Part shown: one piece after another, positions 22,654 through 33,831 of the stretch
Layout of the letters: each line of letters opens with the position of its first letter
How positions within the stretch are numbered: position 1 is the first letter of the stretch
Assembly: GCF_018294505.1 (NCBI RefSeq)
Contig: NC_057812.1
Coordinates: 65,329,454 to 65,393,453 of the forward strand
Direction of reading: 5' to 3'
Length of the DNA: 64,000 nucleotides
Source: Triticum aestivum
Lineage: Eukaryota > Streptophyta > Magnoliopsida > Poales > Poaceae
Translations under genes and position numbers: made by a program
The notes under the pieces: model-generated
Databases searched by the model: none
Told to the model about the DNA's origin: nothing
What the model saw: the letters and a program-made list of their open reading frames with translations, nothing else

Positions 22654-23000
22654 TAAGACAAGCTGAACTACACGGTTAGGACATCTAAATCTTACTACTA
22701 TTAGGTGACTGTCAATGCGTACAAGCCGGACAAGATCGAGACCACTACATTGTGGTTAATTCCAACATAATACATCCGAGGAATTCATCATCAAACTAAC
22801 AAGTTTCACATTGTAAATAATAAAGCATTCATAGTATCCATAAGTATGTCAAAGAGGTTCCTCATTACAATGCCAAGTTTGCTAACAAATATAAAATATG
22901 AGAGTATATCTAACTGGTCAAACACATACCACAATGAACAAACAGGTAAATAAGCGAGTAGTTGATCTTACTCCATTAGGAAATCAACGAACCGAGGATA
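22654..23000. other. 3' flank of the RIP-domain gene
   Basis: AT-rich sequence downstream of the minus-strand stop codon at 23001. It probably contains the 3' UTR; no repeat was recognised. Confidence 0.4.
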
Positions 23001-25578
23001 CTATGGAATTTCCTTCCTGAACTTCTTGCAGTGCTTCTTGTATTTCACAAAATCAAGAGTATTGATAATATCCTGTCGATTTTCTATGTTAGCATTGGCG
23101 AGCCTTTTGGCTCCTTTAGTCCATACTGGAGTTTGATCGGTTATGTCATCCCCACGACAAAATAATTCAGACATATCCTGCCATGCGAAGACAATGTTGG
23201 ATTGCTCCGGTGTTAGGGTCATTGGGTGTAACCAACTTTGCTTGATTTGATTCCCGATGGGCTTAAACCGTAGCGCCTCTGGGATCATAAGAGTGTAGAT
23301 AAGCAAGGCTCTCTTAGCAAGTTCCGGCGCCTTTATAGTAACCCCGTACTCCACAAGAATATTTGCTGCATATTGGGCTGCTGTCCTTCCTAAAAGCTCG
23401 GTTCGCAGAAATGGATTAAGATCATCTTCTTTGTTTTCTCGACCTGTGAGATCATGATATTTGCCTGTGAAACCCAACGGGGTGCAGCCCTGTGGAAACA
23501 TTTCTGTTGCATCATCCATGCAGTATAGTGTGCCATATCCATTCATAAATCCAACGAGGTATATATTATCTGATCTGAAATACATGAGGGCACTGCGTCC
23601 AATATCTTCACCTTTCACCTCGACACTGATCCACCAAGCTGGCGGTCCTGGCTTCTGTTGAGGAAGAAAATAGTGGCCGTACTTATCAGCTTCTGTGTTT
23701 GCTTCTAGCAACGTGTGCATAACATTGAAAAATGGCTCGTATGACTCCCCTCTTTCATCGAAAACTGTGGCCACGACAGGTGGAATATCTTCAGGAGCAG
23801 ACCGCACATGTGTGGAAGACGCGAGCACAACAGCAACAGCAATCAGAATGCGTACATCCTTGCCCAAGCATCTAGAGATCACCGGCTTGATGTTCATCGT
23901 TGTAGATATCAACCACACAATTATCCCAGCTGCATACATACATATAGAAAGGATTCAATGATCTTTATTGTTCTTAAAAAACAATCAGGATGCATAGTGC
24001 AATAAAACAAACAAGTATAGGCCTACAGCAACATAGCCAAAATGGGCTTGTAGTTTCAGAGATAGTGACTAATTCTGTACACCAAATGCTACTTCCTCTG
24101 TTCCACAATATAAGGCATCTTAGCAAGCTAGTTTAGCCACTAGGTACTTCTGACGCAGTTGACAACAGCTAAAGGAGGACACAGGGTGAAACTCTACCAT
24201 TAATCTAAAGGATCAGAATTCCAAGAGAAAGAATGTACCTGCAAATGTAGTTATTAGAACTTCAATAAGCACATTGGGCTCTGTCTCTGAGTAATTAACA
24301 TAGTCACTGCTCCCCGAGTTGAATTCCTCCAATGGAATGAACTCAAAATAATCCGTGTGATTAAGAAGAGCATATGTCACATTTTGGCCCATCATATGTC
24401 GCAAGATACCAGCAATAGGCCCTGAATTGTTCCTGTCCATGGATCCTGGCGTTGTGAGAGAAGCAAACTTAGGTCTCTCAACAGATTCATCCTTAAAGAA
24501 CTCCGGTATCCCCTGCTTTGTAGCAGAACTGCATACAAGGAACGAAAAACAGGTTACACACATCTATTTTTCATTCATAGAAGGGCAAAACAACACATTT
24601 CGATTGGATGCAACGATTACCTAGGGAATTGTGAGGCCATGGGCTTCGACTCCATGATATTCTTCATTTGCACTTGTTTGTCACCTAGTTTTGAAGAATA
24701 ATTTAGGGAAAATATCCATGAATCAAGGAGGAGGACTCAGACAGAGAGAAGCATTACCCCTGTCAACATCTGAGCGGACCACATCGGCAACGGTCTGGAC
24801 TCTGCTTTTGCTACATTGGGCCGTGCCATTCCTTCCCATGGCCAGCTCTTCCTTGCCCATCGGGATGATACGTTGAAGTAGCTTCTGGAGACATAAATTA
24901 TGATTATGCGTACTAGCTATGTGTGATAATTTTATAAATTCAATCACATTCAAGAAGATTTCGATTGGTCTCAACAGTAGATACAACCTAAGGAAACGAA
25001 AACTTTGCCAATTTGGTTATCATTCTACAAAAGGAACTGGTATTTTGGACCTACCATAGAAAGAGGATAATTAGTTCATGAAGATGTATGAATTGCACGA
25101 TGTATTGATTCGGTGCAATGTGCATGGTATATATAAGTACAAGGTGGGGCCTCTACCTCAATCTATACAACCGAACTAGAGAGGTGGGCCTAGTTAATAT
25201 ACATGCACAAATAACATACTCAACAGTTCACTCTTCACGACCTATTCCTAATAAAAGGATATTCTGTTTGGCAAACCCAACAACTCTTTTGTTACCATAA
25301 GATCATAGGTCGAAGTCTAATTATGTTTATCTTACCAAACTCCAAACTAATGCACGGTCGAGCAGAATGAAAAGACTTACATCGCTCCGTTGGACGATGA
25401 TCGGCCGGTGCCGAACCGGCAAGTTACCCTCCACCGGAGGGATCAGCGCTGATGTCGATAGGCCCGACATTGTTCGGCTACTGCCGCTGAGGAGCACGAC
25501 CACCGGGAAGGAAACCAGTGCCATGAACGCCTTCCCACGATGCTTCTGTTTCCATAGCTGTGGCCTCCTCTCCAACAT
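23001..25578 (-). CDS. Membrane-anchored protein with a ribosome-inactivating-protein domain
   Basis: Five minus-strand exons (25578-25381, 24884-24758, 24684-24621, 24528-24239, 23929-23001) join with consistent phases and GT-AG borders into 535 codons plus TAG, all open. Residues about 275-520 form a RIP-type rRNA N-glycosidase domain. In that family the fold removes one adenine from the 28S rRNA sarcin/ricin loop. Visible landmarks are a YLVGF segment (residue 354), Tyr384, PEALRF with Glu444 and Arg447, and Trp476 in FAWQDMSELF. Unlike ordinary cereal RIPs there is a long N-terminal part with three hydrophobic segments (about 17-32, 218-236, 252-264). The last precedes the RIP domain and could be an anchor or internal signal. 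The first active-site Tyr position is Phe. The 5' exon could be incomplete: an acceptor-like CAG lies just upstream of the ATG. Enzyme activity is inferred from family resemblance only. Confidence 0.75.
24092..24125. mobile_element. Stowaway-like terminus in intron 4 of the RIP gene
   Basis: CTTCCTCTGTTCCACAATAT followed by AAGGC resembles the 5' end of Triticeae Stowaway MITEs. A matching inverted end was not found nearby, so this is at best a remnant. Confidence 0.35.
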
Positions 25579-26012
25579 GCATGGCCTGAGATTAAGAAAT
25601 GCAAGTAATCAGCGTCCAAATGATCAGCTCCCTACCTGGCTACTTGTGTCCAACCATACAGCCGCAGGGCAGGGGAGCCGGCGGCAGAGCAGGGGAGCCG
25701 GCGGCAAAGCAGTGGATACACACACAGCAGAAGGAGGTAGTATTCATGCTTCATGGAAGGGCAGGGCAAATATGGCATGAACGGTAGATGCTTCATGCAT
25801 GGGAGGGACCCTACGCTGGCACAAAGACATGATGCGTACCAGAAACATGTGATCTGAGAAAGAGCGGGACTGCCATGAGCTGCTCCGGCGACACCTGCAT
25901 GATATCCTCTTGGGTTAACAAAATACTAGCACAAGAGAAGTCAGCTGTAACCCTTAAACGCTTGAATTCTGCAATAAATCGCTGTGTGCATTGATTGATG
26001 CGGAGGCTGGGA
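25579..26012. other. Upstream region of the RIP-domain gene
   Basis: Lies upstream of the minus-strand ATG and ends at the Harbinger TSD. GCAGGGGAGCCGGCGGCA is repeated twice at about 25670-25705. No clear TATA box was assigned. A leader exon with an intron ending in CTCAG at about 25587 is possible. Confidence 0.3.
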
Positions 26013-26015
26013 TAA

Positions 26016-28111
26016 GAGCATCTACATCCGGACCTCTCAAACCCATCTCATACGCTTGGGTGGACCGCCCGGTCACTGTTCGGTCATGATTTTCTGATTC
26101 AGACTGGCCCCTCAAACGACCCTCAAACATCCGGGCTGACCAGCACCCCTCACACCCAGCCTAAATATGCGGCGGATATGGGGCGCCCGGGCACGCCCGC
26201 CACGTCGGACCCGATAGCCCGACCTCACCCCAAATTGCATCAAATCTATGCCCCGAGCTGCCGGATCCATTTGCTCTCTCCTCTCTTCTTCCTCCTCCGC
26301 GCCGGCCGGCTCGCAGCTCCGCCGCCGCGCGCCCTCCGCAGTCGTTCGTGGCCTCTGCGCCGGCAGAGCAGTGCTCTCTCTGTCCTCGCCGCGGGGGACT
26401 TCATCTTCGACCCGGCCGCTGCCGTGGTACGTCCAGCAACTCTCTGGCACTGCCTTGCGCTTTATGTGTTCGACACATTGTCTGACAGGATTTTTTGTTC
26501 AAATTTTGTTAGGGAAAACGATGGATTCCGATACTTCATCGGACGAGGAGTATGGACCGATGGAGCTTGACCAAATTATTTAAGATGAGTTCTTTGATTC
26601 CTCGGATTCAGACGAAAAAGTGGGCATGATTATGCTCATGAGCATGCAAGAGGAGATGGACCGTCAAGTGAAGCACACCCTCAATTTCAAGGGCTCAATC
26701 AAAGAAAGAAGAGTGATCAACCGGGATAGGGTATTCGGAGCAAAGCTAATGTACAGAGGCTACTTTGCTCCCGCGCCTGCTTTCCCGGATGATTCATGGT
26801 TTCATCGCCATTTTTGCATGCAGAAACCATTGTTCTTGCGCATTGTGGAGTGAGTGGAGGCACACGACGACTACTTCAAGCTCAAAGGGGATTGCTGCGG
26901 ACAACTCTCTTTCTCTCCCAAGCAGAAGTGCACGACTTCTCTAAGGATGCGTGCACTTGGAACTGCTGCAGATATCGTTGATCAGATGGTTAGGATGGGG
27001 TAGAGCACGTGCTTGAATACTACTGTCAAGTTTGCCCGTTCCGGGGTGGAGATGTTTGGACCTGAGTATCTCAGAGAACCAAATGTGCAGGACACGTAGA
27101 AGTTGTTGGCTATTGGACAAGCAAAGGGATTTCCAAGAATGCTCGGCTCAATTGATTGCATGCATTGGCAATTGAAGAATTGTCCCAAAGGTTTGCAGGG
27201 AATGTATCAAGGTCACACCAGAGAGGCCACCATCATACTAGAAGTGGTGGCATCACATGACTTATGAATTTGGCATGCTTTCTTTGGAATGTCGGGTTCT
27301 CACAAACGACATCAACGTGAACGTGCTTCAACGATCTCCGGTGTTCAGGAAGCTTTGCAATGGTGTAACACCGCCGTGCAATTAACTACACCTCAACAGT
27401 CGAGACTACAACATGAGATATTATCTTGCCGATGGTATCTATTCTCAGTGGGCGGCGTTTGTCAAGGCCATATCCGAGCCGCGTGGAAAGAAATAGAGCC
27501 ACTTCGCAACAATGTAGGAAGCGGCTAGGAAGGATGTGGAGAGGACATTTGGTGTGCTTCAAGCTCATTGGGGAATTGTGCGGATCACTACAATGATGTG
27601 GAAATTAGAAACTTTGTGACAGCTGATGACATGTTGTGTTATTCTGCACAATAAGATTTTCGAGGATGATGGTGATGGTGTAGCCCAAACCCATGATTTC
27701 GAAGCACCTGGAGAACAAGTTGAAATCCTGAAAGATCAAGATGCGGCTCAGCTGATGAACTTTCTACAGATGCATCCGAATCTTCGAGATCAGCAGGTGC
27801 ACACACAACTACTCAATGATCTTGTGGAGCACATGTGGACCCACAATGTCAACAAAGAAGCCAATGCTTGAGTTCGGCACTTAAAATAAATTTTATGTAA
27901 ACAATACCTATGCTTTGTACAAACATTTGCTATTTACGTGCGACATTGGCTTGTATGATTGACGTGCATGTCTTTGCATTAATTTGAGAGTTCGGATTTA
28001 AGATATATGGATGCGGAGATGAAAATATGAGAGCCTATCCGGACACGCCCGCGGGCGTGCCAAGGCGCGTCCGCAGACATGTAGAGGGCGAATTTGCTAA
28101 GTTAGATGCTC
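26016..28111 (+). mobile_element. PIF/Harbinger transposon
   Basis: Inverted ends GAGCATCTA...TAGATGCTC are flanked by TAA on both sides (26013-26015 and 28112-28114), the 3-bp TSD of PIF/Harbinger elements. The 2096-bp element carries a broken transposase and GC-rich subterminal DNA. No second (Myb-like) ORF, usual in autonomous PIF elements, was seen. Confidence 0.9.
26521..27871 (+). pseudogene. PIF/Harbinger DDE transposase, decayed
   Basis: The frame starts MDSDTSSDEEYGPMELDQII and continues through the family's conserved blocks: LMYRGYFAPAPAFPDD (about 26750), a DDE domain with the first Asp in LGSIDCMHW (about 27150), the second in an NDIN motif reached only after a frameshift near 27301, and the Glu region DVERTFGVLQ (about 27535). 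The C-terminus QLMNFLQMHPNLRDQQVHTQ is well kept. Stops at 26581, about 26852, 27001 and in HDL-stop-IW (about 27263), plus frameshifts, make it non-functional. Confidence 0.88.
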
Positions 28112-28151
28112 TAATCTCCCATTTCAATAGGAAAAGGAACTCACTTGTTAG

Positions 28152-28905
28152 ACGTAGTATCAGGATAGAAAACAAATGTCAGTTTTGAAAACAATGACAG
28201 GTGGTTTTGGAATAGCAACGTTAGAGACACGGTAAAATGCTTGTTTGTTGACCGGACAATCAGAGACTTTAAGTTAGATTTCTCTGCCATTAGTGAAACT
28301 GGAAGGTCTAATCTTTTGGCCCCTTTTCAATTTTTTATGTGGAGGGTTAGACTTTGATTGCTACCGCCCACCACCACAAGGGAGGTCGGATGGCATTCTC
28401 GTGGGAATAAATATGACGACTCTTTTAGTTAAAAATGTTCTAAATTGCGGTCGTTGTGTCAAATTTCATCTTTGTTGTAAATTGGATGTCTTTAGTCCCG
28501 GTAGAATTTTTTTCAGTGATTATGAATATACACTTTGTTTCTATTTTTTAATACGTTAAAAATGCGACCACATGTACTTTTGTCAAAATCATAAGTAATT
28601 TATACTTGCATTCATTTTAGCCAATTTTATATGTTTTTAGATCAGAATCTTGGAAGGATTCTGTTGGTATACTATGTTTTCAAATTTGAACAAACTAAAA
28701 TCAAGTTTGCTTCAAATTTGTAGAAAACCCCCTCTTATTTTGACTTTTTGTATATTTTTAATTCCTTGGCCAAATCTGTAATAAGTAAATGCCTTTTTTT
28801 CTCCTGGGGTTGTCAGAATTATTTGCAGTAAAATATTAGCTAACAATTGAGGAGGTCTTATCAATGAAGTTTTCATTTACACAGGATCTAGCCATAATTC
28901 CCAAC
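28152..28905 (+). mobile_element. LINE (L1-type) fragment with flank, copy A
   Basis: Plus-strand translation gives a piece of L1 endonuclease (PPQGRSDGILVGIN, about 28370-28410). The segment then jumps to a tail (GTAGAATTTTTTTCAGTG..., 28500-28905) that in copy B lies about 310 bp further on, so copy A carries an internal deletion. No poly-A tail or TSD was identified. Confidence 0.65.
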
Positions 28906-28946
28906 CCATACCATATGACGACTCTTTCAAAATCGTTGATATGTTT

Positions 28947-30040
28947 AGAGGGTTGTATCGAAGCGAAAGTGAGAAAAAAATGTCAGTTTTGGAAACAATG
29001 ACATGTGGTTTTGGAATAGCAACGGTTAGAGACACCGTAAAATGCTTGTTTGTTGACCGGACAATCAGAGACTTTAAGTTAGATTTCTCTGCCATTAGTG
29101 AAACTGGAAGGTCTAATCTTTTGGCCCCTTTTGAAATTTTTATATGGAGGGTTAGACTTTGATTGCTACTGCCCACCACCACAAGGGAGGTCGGGTGGCA
29201 TTCTCATGGGAATAAATATGACGACTCTTTCAGTTAAAAATGTTCTAAATTGCGGCCGTTGTGTCAAATTTCATCTTTGTTGTAAATTGGATGTCTTTAG
29301 TCCCGGTGTACGGGGCGGCCCAAGATCCGCAAAAACAAGAGTTTCTGTTGTACGTATTTGCAACACTACGGAATCAACGTATTTCCCGATGGCAAAAGAT
29401 ATATCGACGACTTTTTATCGATGCAGACTGCATAACTAGAGCTACGCTGACGTCCTTATATATATGCTGATGGCTTTAATGGCGGCCGTCGGCAAATGTT
29501 TTTCTCTATTATTTTTCATGTAAAATCCTTTTCTGTTTTTAAAAATCTTTTGAAAAATTGACTTTTATTAATTCGAATCTAACTTATCTAAACTTATACA
29601 TATACAAATTATATATCAATTTGAGGTAGAATTTTTTTAGTGATTGTGAATATACACTTTGTTTCTATTTTTTTAATACGTTAAAAATGCAACCACATGT
29701 ATTTTTGTCAAAATCATAAGTAATTTATACTTGCATTGATTTTAGCCAATTTTATATGTTTTTAGATCAGAATCTTGGAAGGATTCTGTTGGTATACTAT
29801 GTTTTCGAATTTGAACAAACTAAAATCAGGTTTGCTTCAAATTTGTAGAAAACACCCTCTTATTTTGACTTTTTGTATATTTTTAATTCCTTGACCAAAT
29901 CTGTAATAAGTAAATGCCTTTTTTTTTCTCCTGAGGTTGTCGGAATTATTTCCAGTAAAATATTAGCTAACAATTAAGGAGGTCTTATCAATGAAATTTC
30001 CATTTACACAGGATCTAGCCATAATTCCCAACCCATTCCA
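28947..30040 (+). mobile_element. LINE (L1-type) fragment with flank, copy B
   Basis: Direct repeat of copy A with about 310 extra bp (29310-29622). The endonuclease fragment continues with VYGAAQDPQKQEFL (about 29310-29350), the L1 motif after the RSGGILVGIN box. RT is absent. The end of copy A (CCATAATTCCCAACCCAT) and of copy B match, showing that a fragment plus flank was duplicated in tandem. Confidence 0.65.
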
Positions 30041-31163
30041 TATAAAATTGTTTTCATTCCTTCACAAAATAATATAAAAACAAACACATTCCACTACTAG
30101 GGAAAAGCCTATACACAGAATTTTACCAGTAGCGCTGTACAAAATCAAGCGCTGCTGCTACTTAGTAGCAGCGCGCGTAAATAAACCGCGCTACTGCTAT
30201 GACTTTAGCAGTAGCGCGTACTAGCGAAAAGCGCTGCTGCTACGTTTGAACTGGGCGCACATGATTAGCCCAACCTAGCAGTAGCGCGTATAATGGCCCA
30301 GCGCTACTGCTAATCTCCTTAGCTGCAGCGTGTATTCCAGAACGCGCTGTAGCTAACGTAGGAGTAGCGCCCTTCCTGGAACGCGCTACTGGTACTTCTG
30401 ACTTAACCACGCGGTTCATCCTTCCCCACGACCACTTCATCCCCCAAATCAACTCCACTCTCGCCACCGCCGTCGCCCCTCGGCCGCCGCGCGCTCTCCC
30501 TATGGCGCCTCGACCCCAGATTCAACGCCAGCCCCGCCCCTGACCTCAACGCCGCCCGGGACGCCGCCCCCGACCCCAACCTCAACGCCGCCCGGGACGC
30601 CGCCCGGGACGCCGCCCCCGACCCCGACCTCAACGCCGCCCCCGCCCCCCGACCTCAACGCCGCCCCGGAGCCCCGACCACGACCTCGATGCCGCCTGCC
30701 CCTCCCTCGTCGCAGGCACCCGAGGTGAGCACGCCTGCTCCTCCCTCTCCCTTACCTCTGCCTAGGGTTTCTACCTCCGTCAAATTAGTTAGGGTGGAAA
30801 CGAATCGGATGCGGATGCGGCTCAAATGAGTTAGGGTTCATGTAAGGGTGGAAACGAATCAAATTTCTAAGATAAATCATAAAACGAGTAAAATTTGACC
30901 ACTTATTTCACTTTATAGTTGGATAATTGGAATATCCGCTACCACTTTCCACCCCTATAGGTTCATCAAATTAGATGGTAATTAGGGAAGTAGTTCTTAG
31001 GTACTAATTAGTTAGTAAGAACTAGGTACTAATTAGGTACTAGAATATTTTTATTTATAGTAAGTTTATTTTTAGTAAGAACTAGTTGAATTAATAGAAC
31101 TAGTTAGTGAGAACTTGTTGCTATTTTTTTAGTTAAAGCAATTTTCCCGCATCGACGTGGACG

Positions 31164-31568
31164 ATGCCTATCCCGCATCCTCGTCGTCGAGTCGGCGGAG
31201 GACGATACCTGCTTGACCAGATGGGCCATGTCCGGGACTGGGCTCTGCCGGGGTGGTACTGGGAGGCGCTACCTACCGGCGGGCGCAGGTTGGTGAGGAG
31301 CTGGCCTGTCGTTGACCCGAACCTTCTTTGGTGGCGGTCGCGTGGGCCAGTGACGGTCCAGAGGCTCGAGGACTTCATGGAGGTGGTGCGTCACCATGTC
31401 AGTGAGGAGGACGCGCACGTCCGTTGCTACTTGTTTGCGTTGGAGCACAGGTTCTCCAATACCTGGCAGGTTCTCCAGGGATCTCATTGGAGCTATGATC
31501 CCGTGATGGTTCCTTTTCTGTGGGTGTCCACCGCCCGCGCCGATACCCGTCGTGTGCTAGGGTTTTAG
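31164..31568 (+). CDS. Conserved 134-aa frame inside CACTA copy 1, unknown function
   Basis: ATG 31164 to TAG 31568 encodes a basic, Trp-rich protein (for example VTVQRLEDFMEVVRHH and HRFSNTWQVLQGSHW). The homologous frame in CACTA copy 2 (58748-59160, minus) has stops near its start, so copy 1 preserves this part better. It lies upstream of, and in the same orientation as, the captured B3-like gene, and may be a further exon or a separate captured gene. I do not recognise a domain. Confidence 0.5.
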   Translation: MPIPHPRRRVGGGRYLLDQMGHVRDWALPGWYWEALPTGGRRLVRSWPVVDPNLLWWRSRGPVTVQRLEDFMEVVRHHVSEEDAHVRCYLFALEHRFSNTWQVLQGSHWSYDPVMVPFLWVSTARADTRRVLGF

Positions 31569-31992
31569 TTGTACTAGTGATGTTATATGTATGAAACTAT
31601 TCGGGATGTATTAGTGATAATATTCGACGATGTACGGACGCATGAGATGATTTACTTTTGCTTATTGAATGCATGCTAATTTGAGTCTTATAAGATATTT
31701 TGAAATGTATATCTTGTGTTGCTCAATATCCAAGTGGCCGGTCATGTTTGCAGGTTACACCTCCGAGTGGCCTATGTTTTGCCGAAGTGTTGATTCATTT
31801 CCGTTCCGGCAAATTTCAGGCGCTCGATATATCCTATTTTAGCAAAGGTCATGCCGGATTTTTCCGTGAATTTTGGCATGACTTTTGCCAGAATATGTAG
31901 GAAATATCGAGTGCCTTGGATTTGTGTGTTGAGTATCCTGGTAGTTGTCTTTTATTGATTTTCAATTAATATTTTAACTATGAACATAAGAA

Positions 31993-33202
31993 ATGTCTGA
32001 CGACAAAAAGGAATTTGGTATTTGCAAATACTGCGAAGACGAGCGCGGCCTGTGCAACGGAATCTTCCTAGATGATGATAGGCGCTTCAGCATCAAGCTG
32101 GACGAGAACTTCGAAGTGGATACATTAAGTCACAACGACAAGTCTTTTTTCGTAATTAAGCATGACATCTACTTTATTTGCTTCAACTTATATATTTTTT
32201 ACTATTCTACTAGCGTATCCCCTGCCATGCAAGAGTTTTTGTATTGGATAAGATAGGTTTTAGTCATAATATGGAGGTAAAGAAAGTTTATTTGAAGACC
32301 GAGCATGGTTATATTTTCCACGCAAAATTATATAATTCAGACGACTACACCTATTTTGAATGCAAAACATGGCGAGCACTATGCAAGACTTATGCATTTC
32401 AGCCTAATACGGTTATCACCTTTGATATTCGTCCGGAAGATGATATTGAAGGTAATACTGACATCTGGGTCGATGTGCAGACGCCTCCAGTTACACCAAA
32501 ATATAAGTTTCTCAACCATATTTATGTCTTTGATATTGTTTATTCAAAAATAGTTGACAACTAATTTGTATTGTCAGCTTATTTCGGTGCAAGCAAACAT
32601 GTCCAGCGCTTGGTAGACAGGACCTACTACTGTCCCGGGGCTGAACTAAACTGCGAGGAGCTAAGTCATTATGTTTCATGGCTTGAGGATCTTGATACCG
32701 TCAAGACAAATTTTCTTCCTGGACTTAGAAATCTTAGTACTGAAAACGTGCGACCAATAGTGTTCGTCATGAACTACGGTCACATCTATTTAGGAAGGAT
32801 GGTAAGATTTTTACTATTTGTCCTCAGTGCATCTTTTCCATACATTATTTGTGAAGCTAAACTTCATTGCTAAGTATGTGACCATACGATGTTCTTCAAT
32901 AGGGACTCCCGATGAATGTTGTGCCTTATGGGATCGAGACTAAAGGTACCATGAGTATTATTAGCTTACGGCCAAGATATCATACATGTTACTTTAGTGC
33001 ATTCAAGATCAGCGATGAATGCTTAATAGTGCAAGACTGGACCAGATATGTGATGGGGGAGCGCAGACAAGTACTAGGGGGCAGCAAACAGATGTGCTAC
33101 CCAAAATTAGGAGATAGGTTCATCTGCATGCTCCAACTTGATCAAGGAGGGGAGCTACACATGTTTTATGTTGTTTTACCTAAGAGAGAGCAGCAGGAGT
33201 GA
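31993..33202 (+). pseudogene. Captured B3-like gene, CACTA copy 1 (two donors lost)
   Basis: By alignment with copy 2 the exons are 31993-32124, 32214-32502, 32578-32801 and 32903-33202. Exon lengths are identical to copy 2 and all four frames are open. The donors of introns 1 and 2 are mutated (GT to TT at 32125; GT to AT at 32503), so normal splicing is unlikely. Exon 1 starts MSDDKKEFGICKYCEDE. Exon 2 has a B3/pseudobarrel-like stretch (TYAFQPNTVITFDIRPEDD, DIWVDVQTPP). Exons 3-4 form a second similar region ending in VVLPKREQQE. B3 domains bind DNA in plant transcription factors; the assignment here rests on remembered family resemblance. Confidence 0.65.
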
Positions 33203-33831
33203 TTAGCTAGAAATGAGTTTGAGGATGATGATGTGCTACACTATTATTACGATGATAAAATAGCTAGTGTTGGTGGTAATGACTGATGATTATTATTAGC
33301 TAGTGTTAGTGGTGATTAAATAAATATTGTTGGTGCTAATGATTATGATGATGATTAAATAGCTTGTGCTGGCGGATTAGATTCAAGTGGAGGCAACATG
33401 TGGTGCACATCGAAAGTACTACTAGTCCAAACTAGATCAAGTTTGGATTAGTAGTATACTTTTGACATGCACCACATATTGCCTCCACTTGAACCTAATC
33501 CACCTTCATTTGACACACTATTATGGACATAATGATGTAAACCTCATAACTGGTATTGTACCAATATTTGTACGATGGCGCATAAATACACTAAAAATAA
33601 AAAAATAAAAAAACAATACTAGTAGCGATGGAAATAAAACACGCTGCCAGTAGTTACATTAGCAGCAGCGTGGGAGTGAACAAGCGCTGCAGCTATTTGT
33701 CCTAGCAGTAGCGCGTGCGGCACGCGTTACTGCTAAGCAATAGCTGTAGCGCCTTATTAGTAGCGCGCCTACCCGCGCTACTAGTGAGCACAAAACCAGC
33801 GCTACTGCTAGGGTTTTCCCTAGTAGTGTTC

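Larger units (their letters stand above)
30092..33828 (+). mobile_element. CACTA element copy 1, carrying a captured gene
   Basis: It begins CACTACTAGGGAAAA and ends TTTTCCCTAGTAGTG, with a perfect 3-bp TSD TTC (30089-30091 and 33829-33831). Subterminal regions are full of AGCAGTAGCGCG-type short repeats in both orientations, typical of CACTA ends. No transposase or TNP-like ORF is present. Inside are a GC-rich repeat block (30480-30720), a 134-codon frame and a four-exon captured gene. A second copy lies inverted at 56452-60097. Confidence 0.92.

Noticed and set aside
30092..33828. Autonomous CACTA element with its own transposase
   Set aside because: No transposase-like frame was found between the ends; the only protein-like content is the captured gene and the 134-codon frame.
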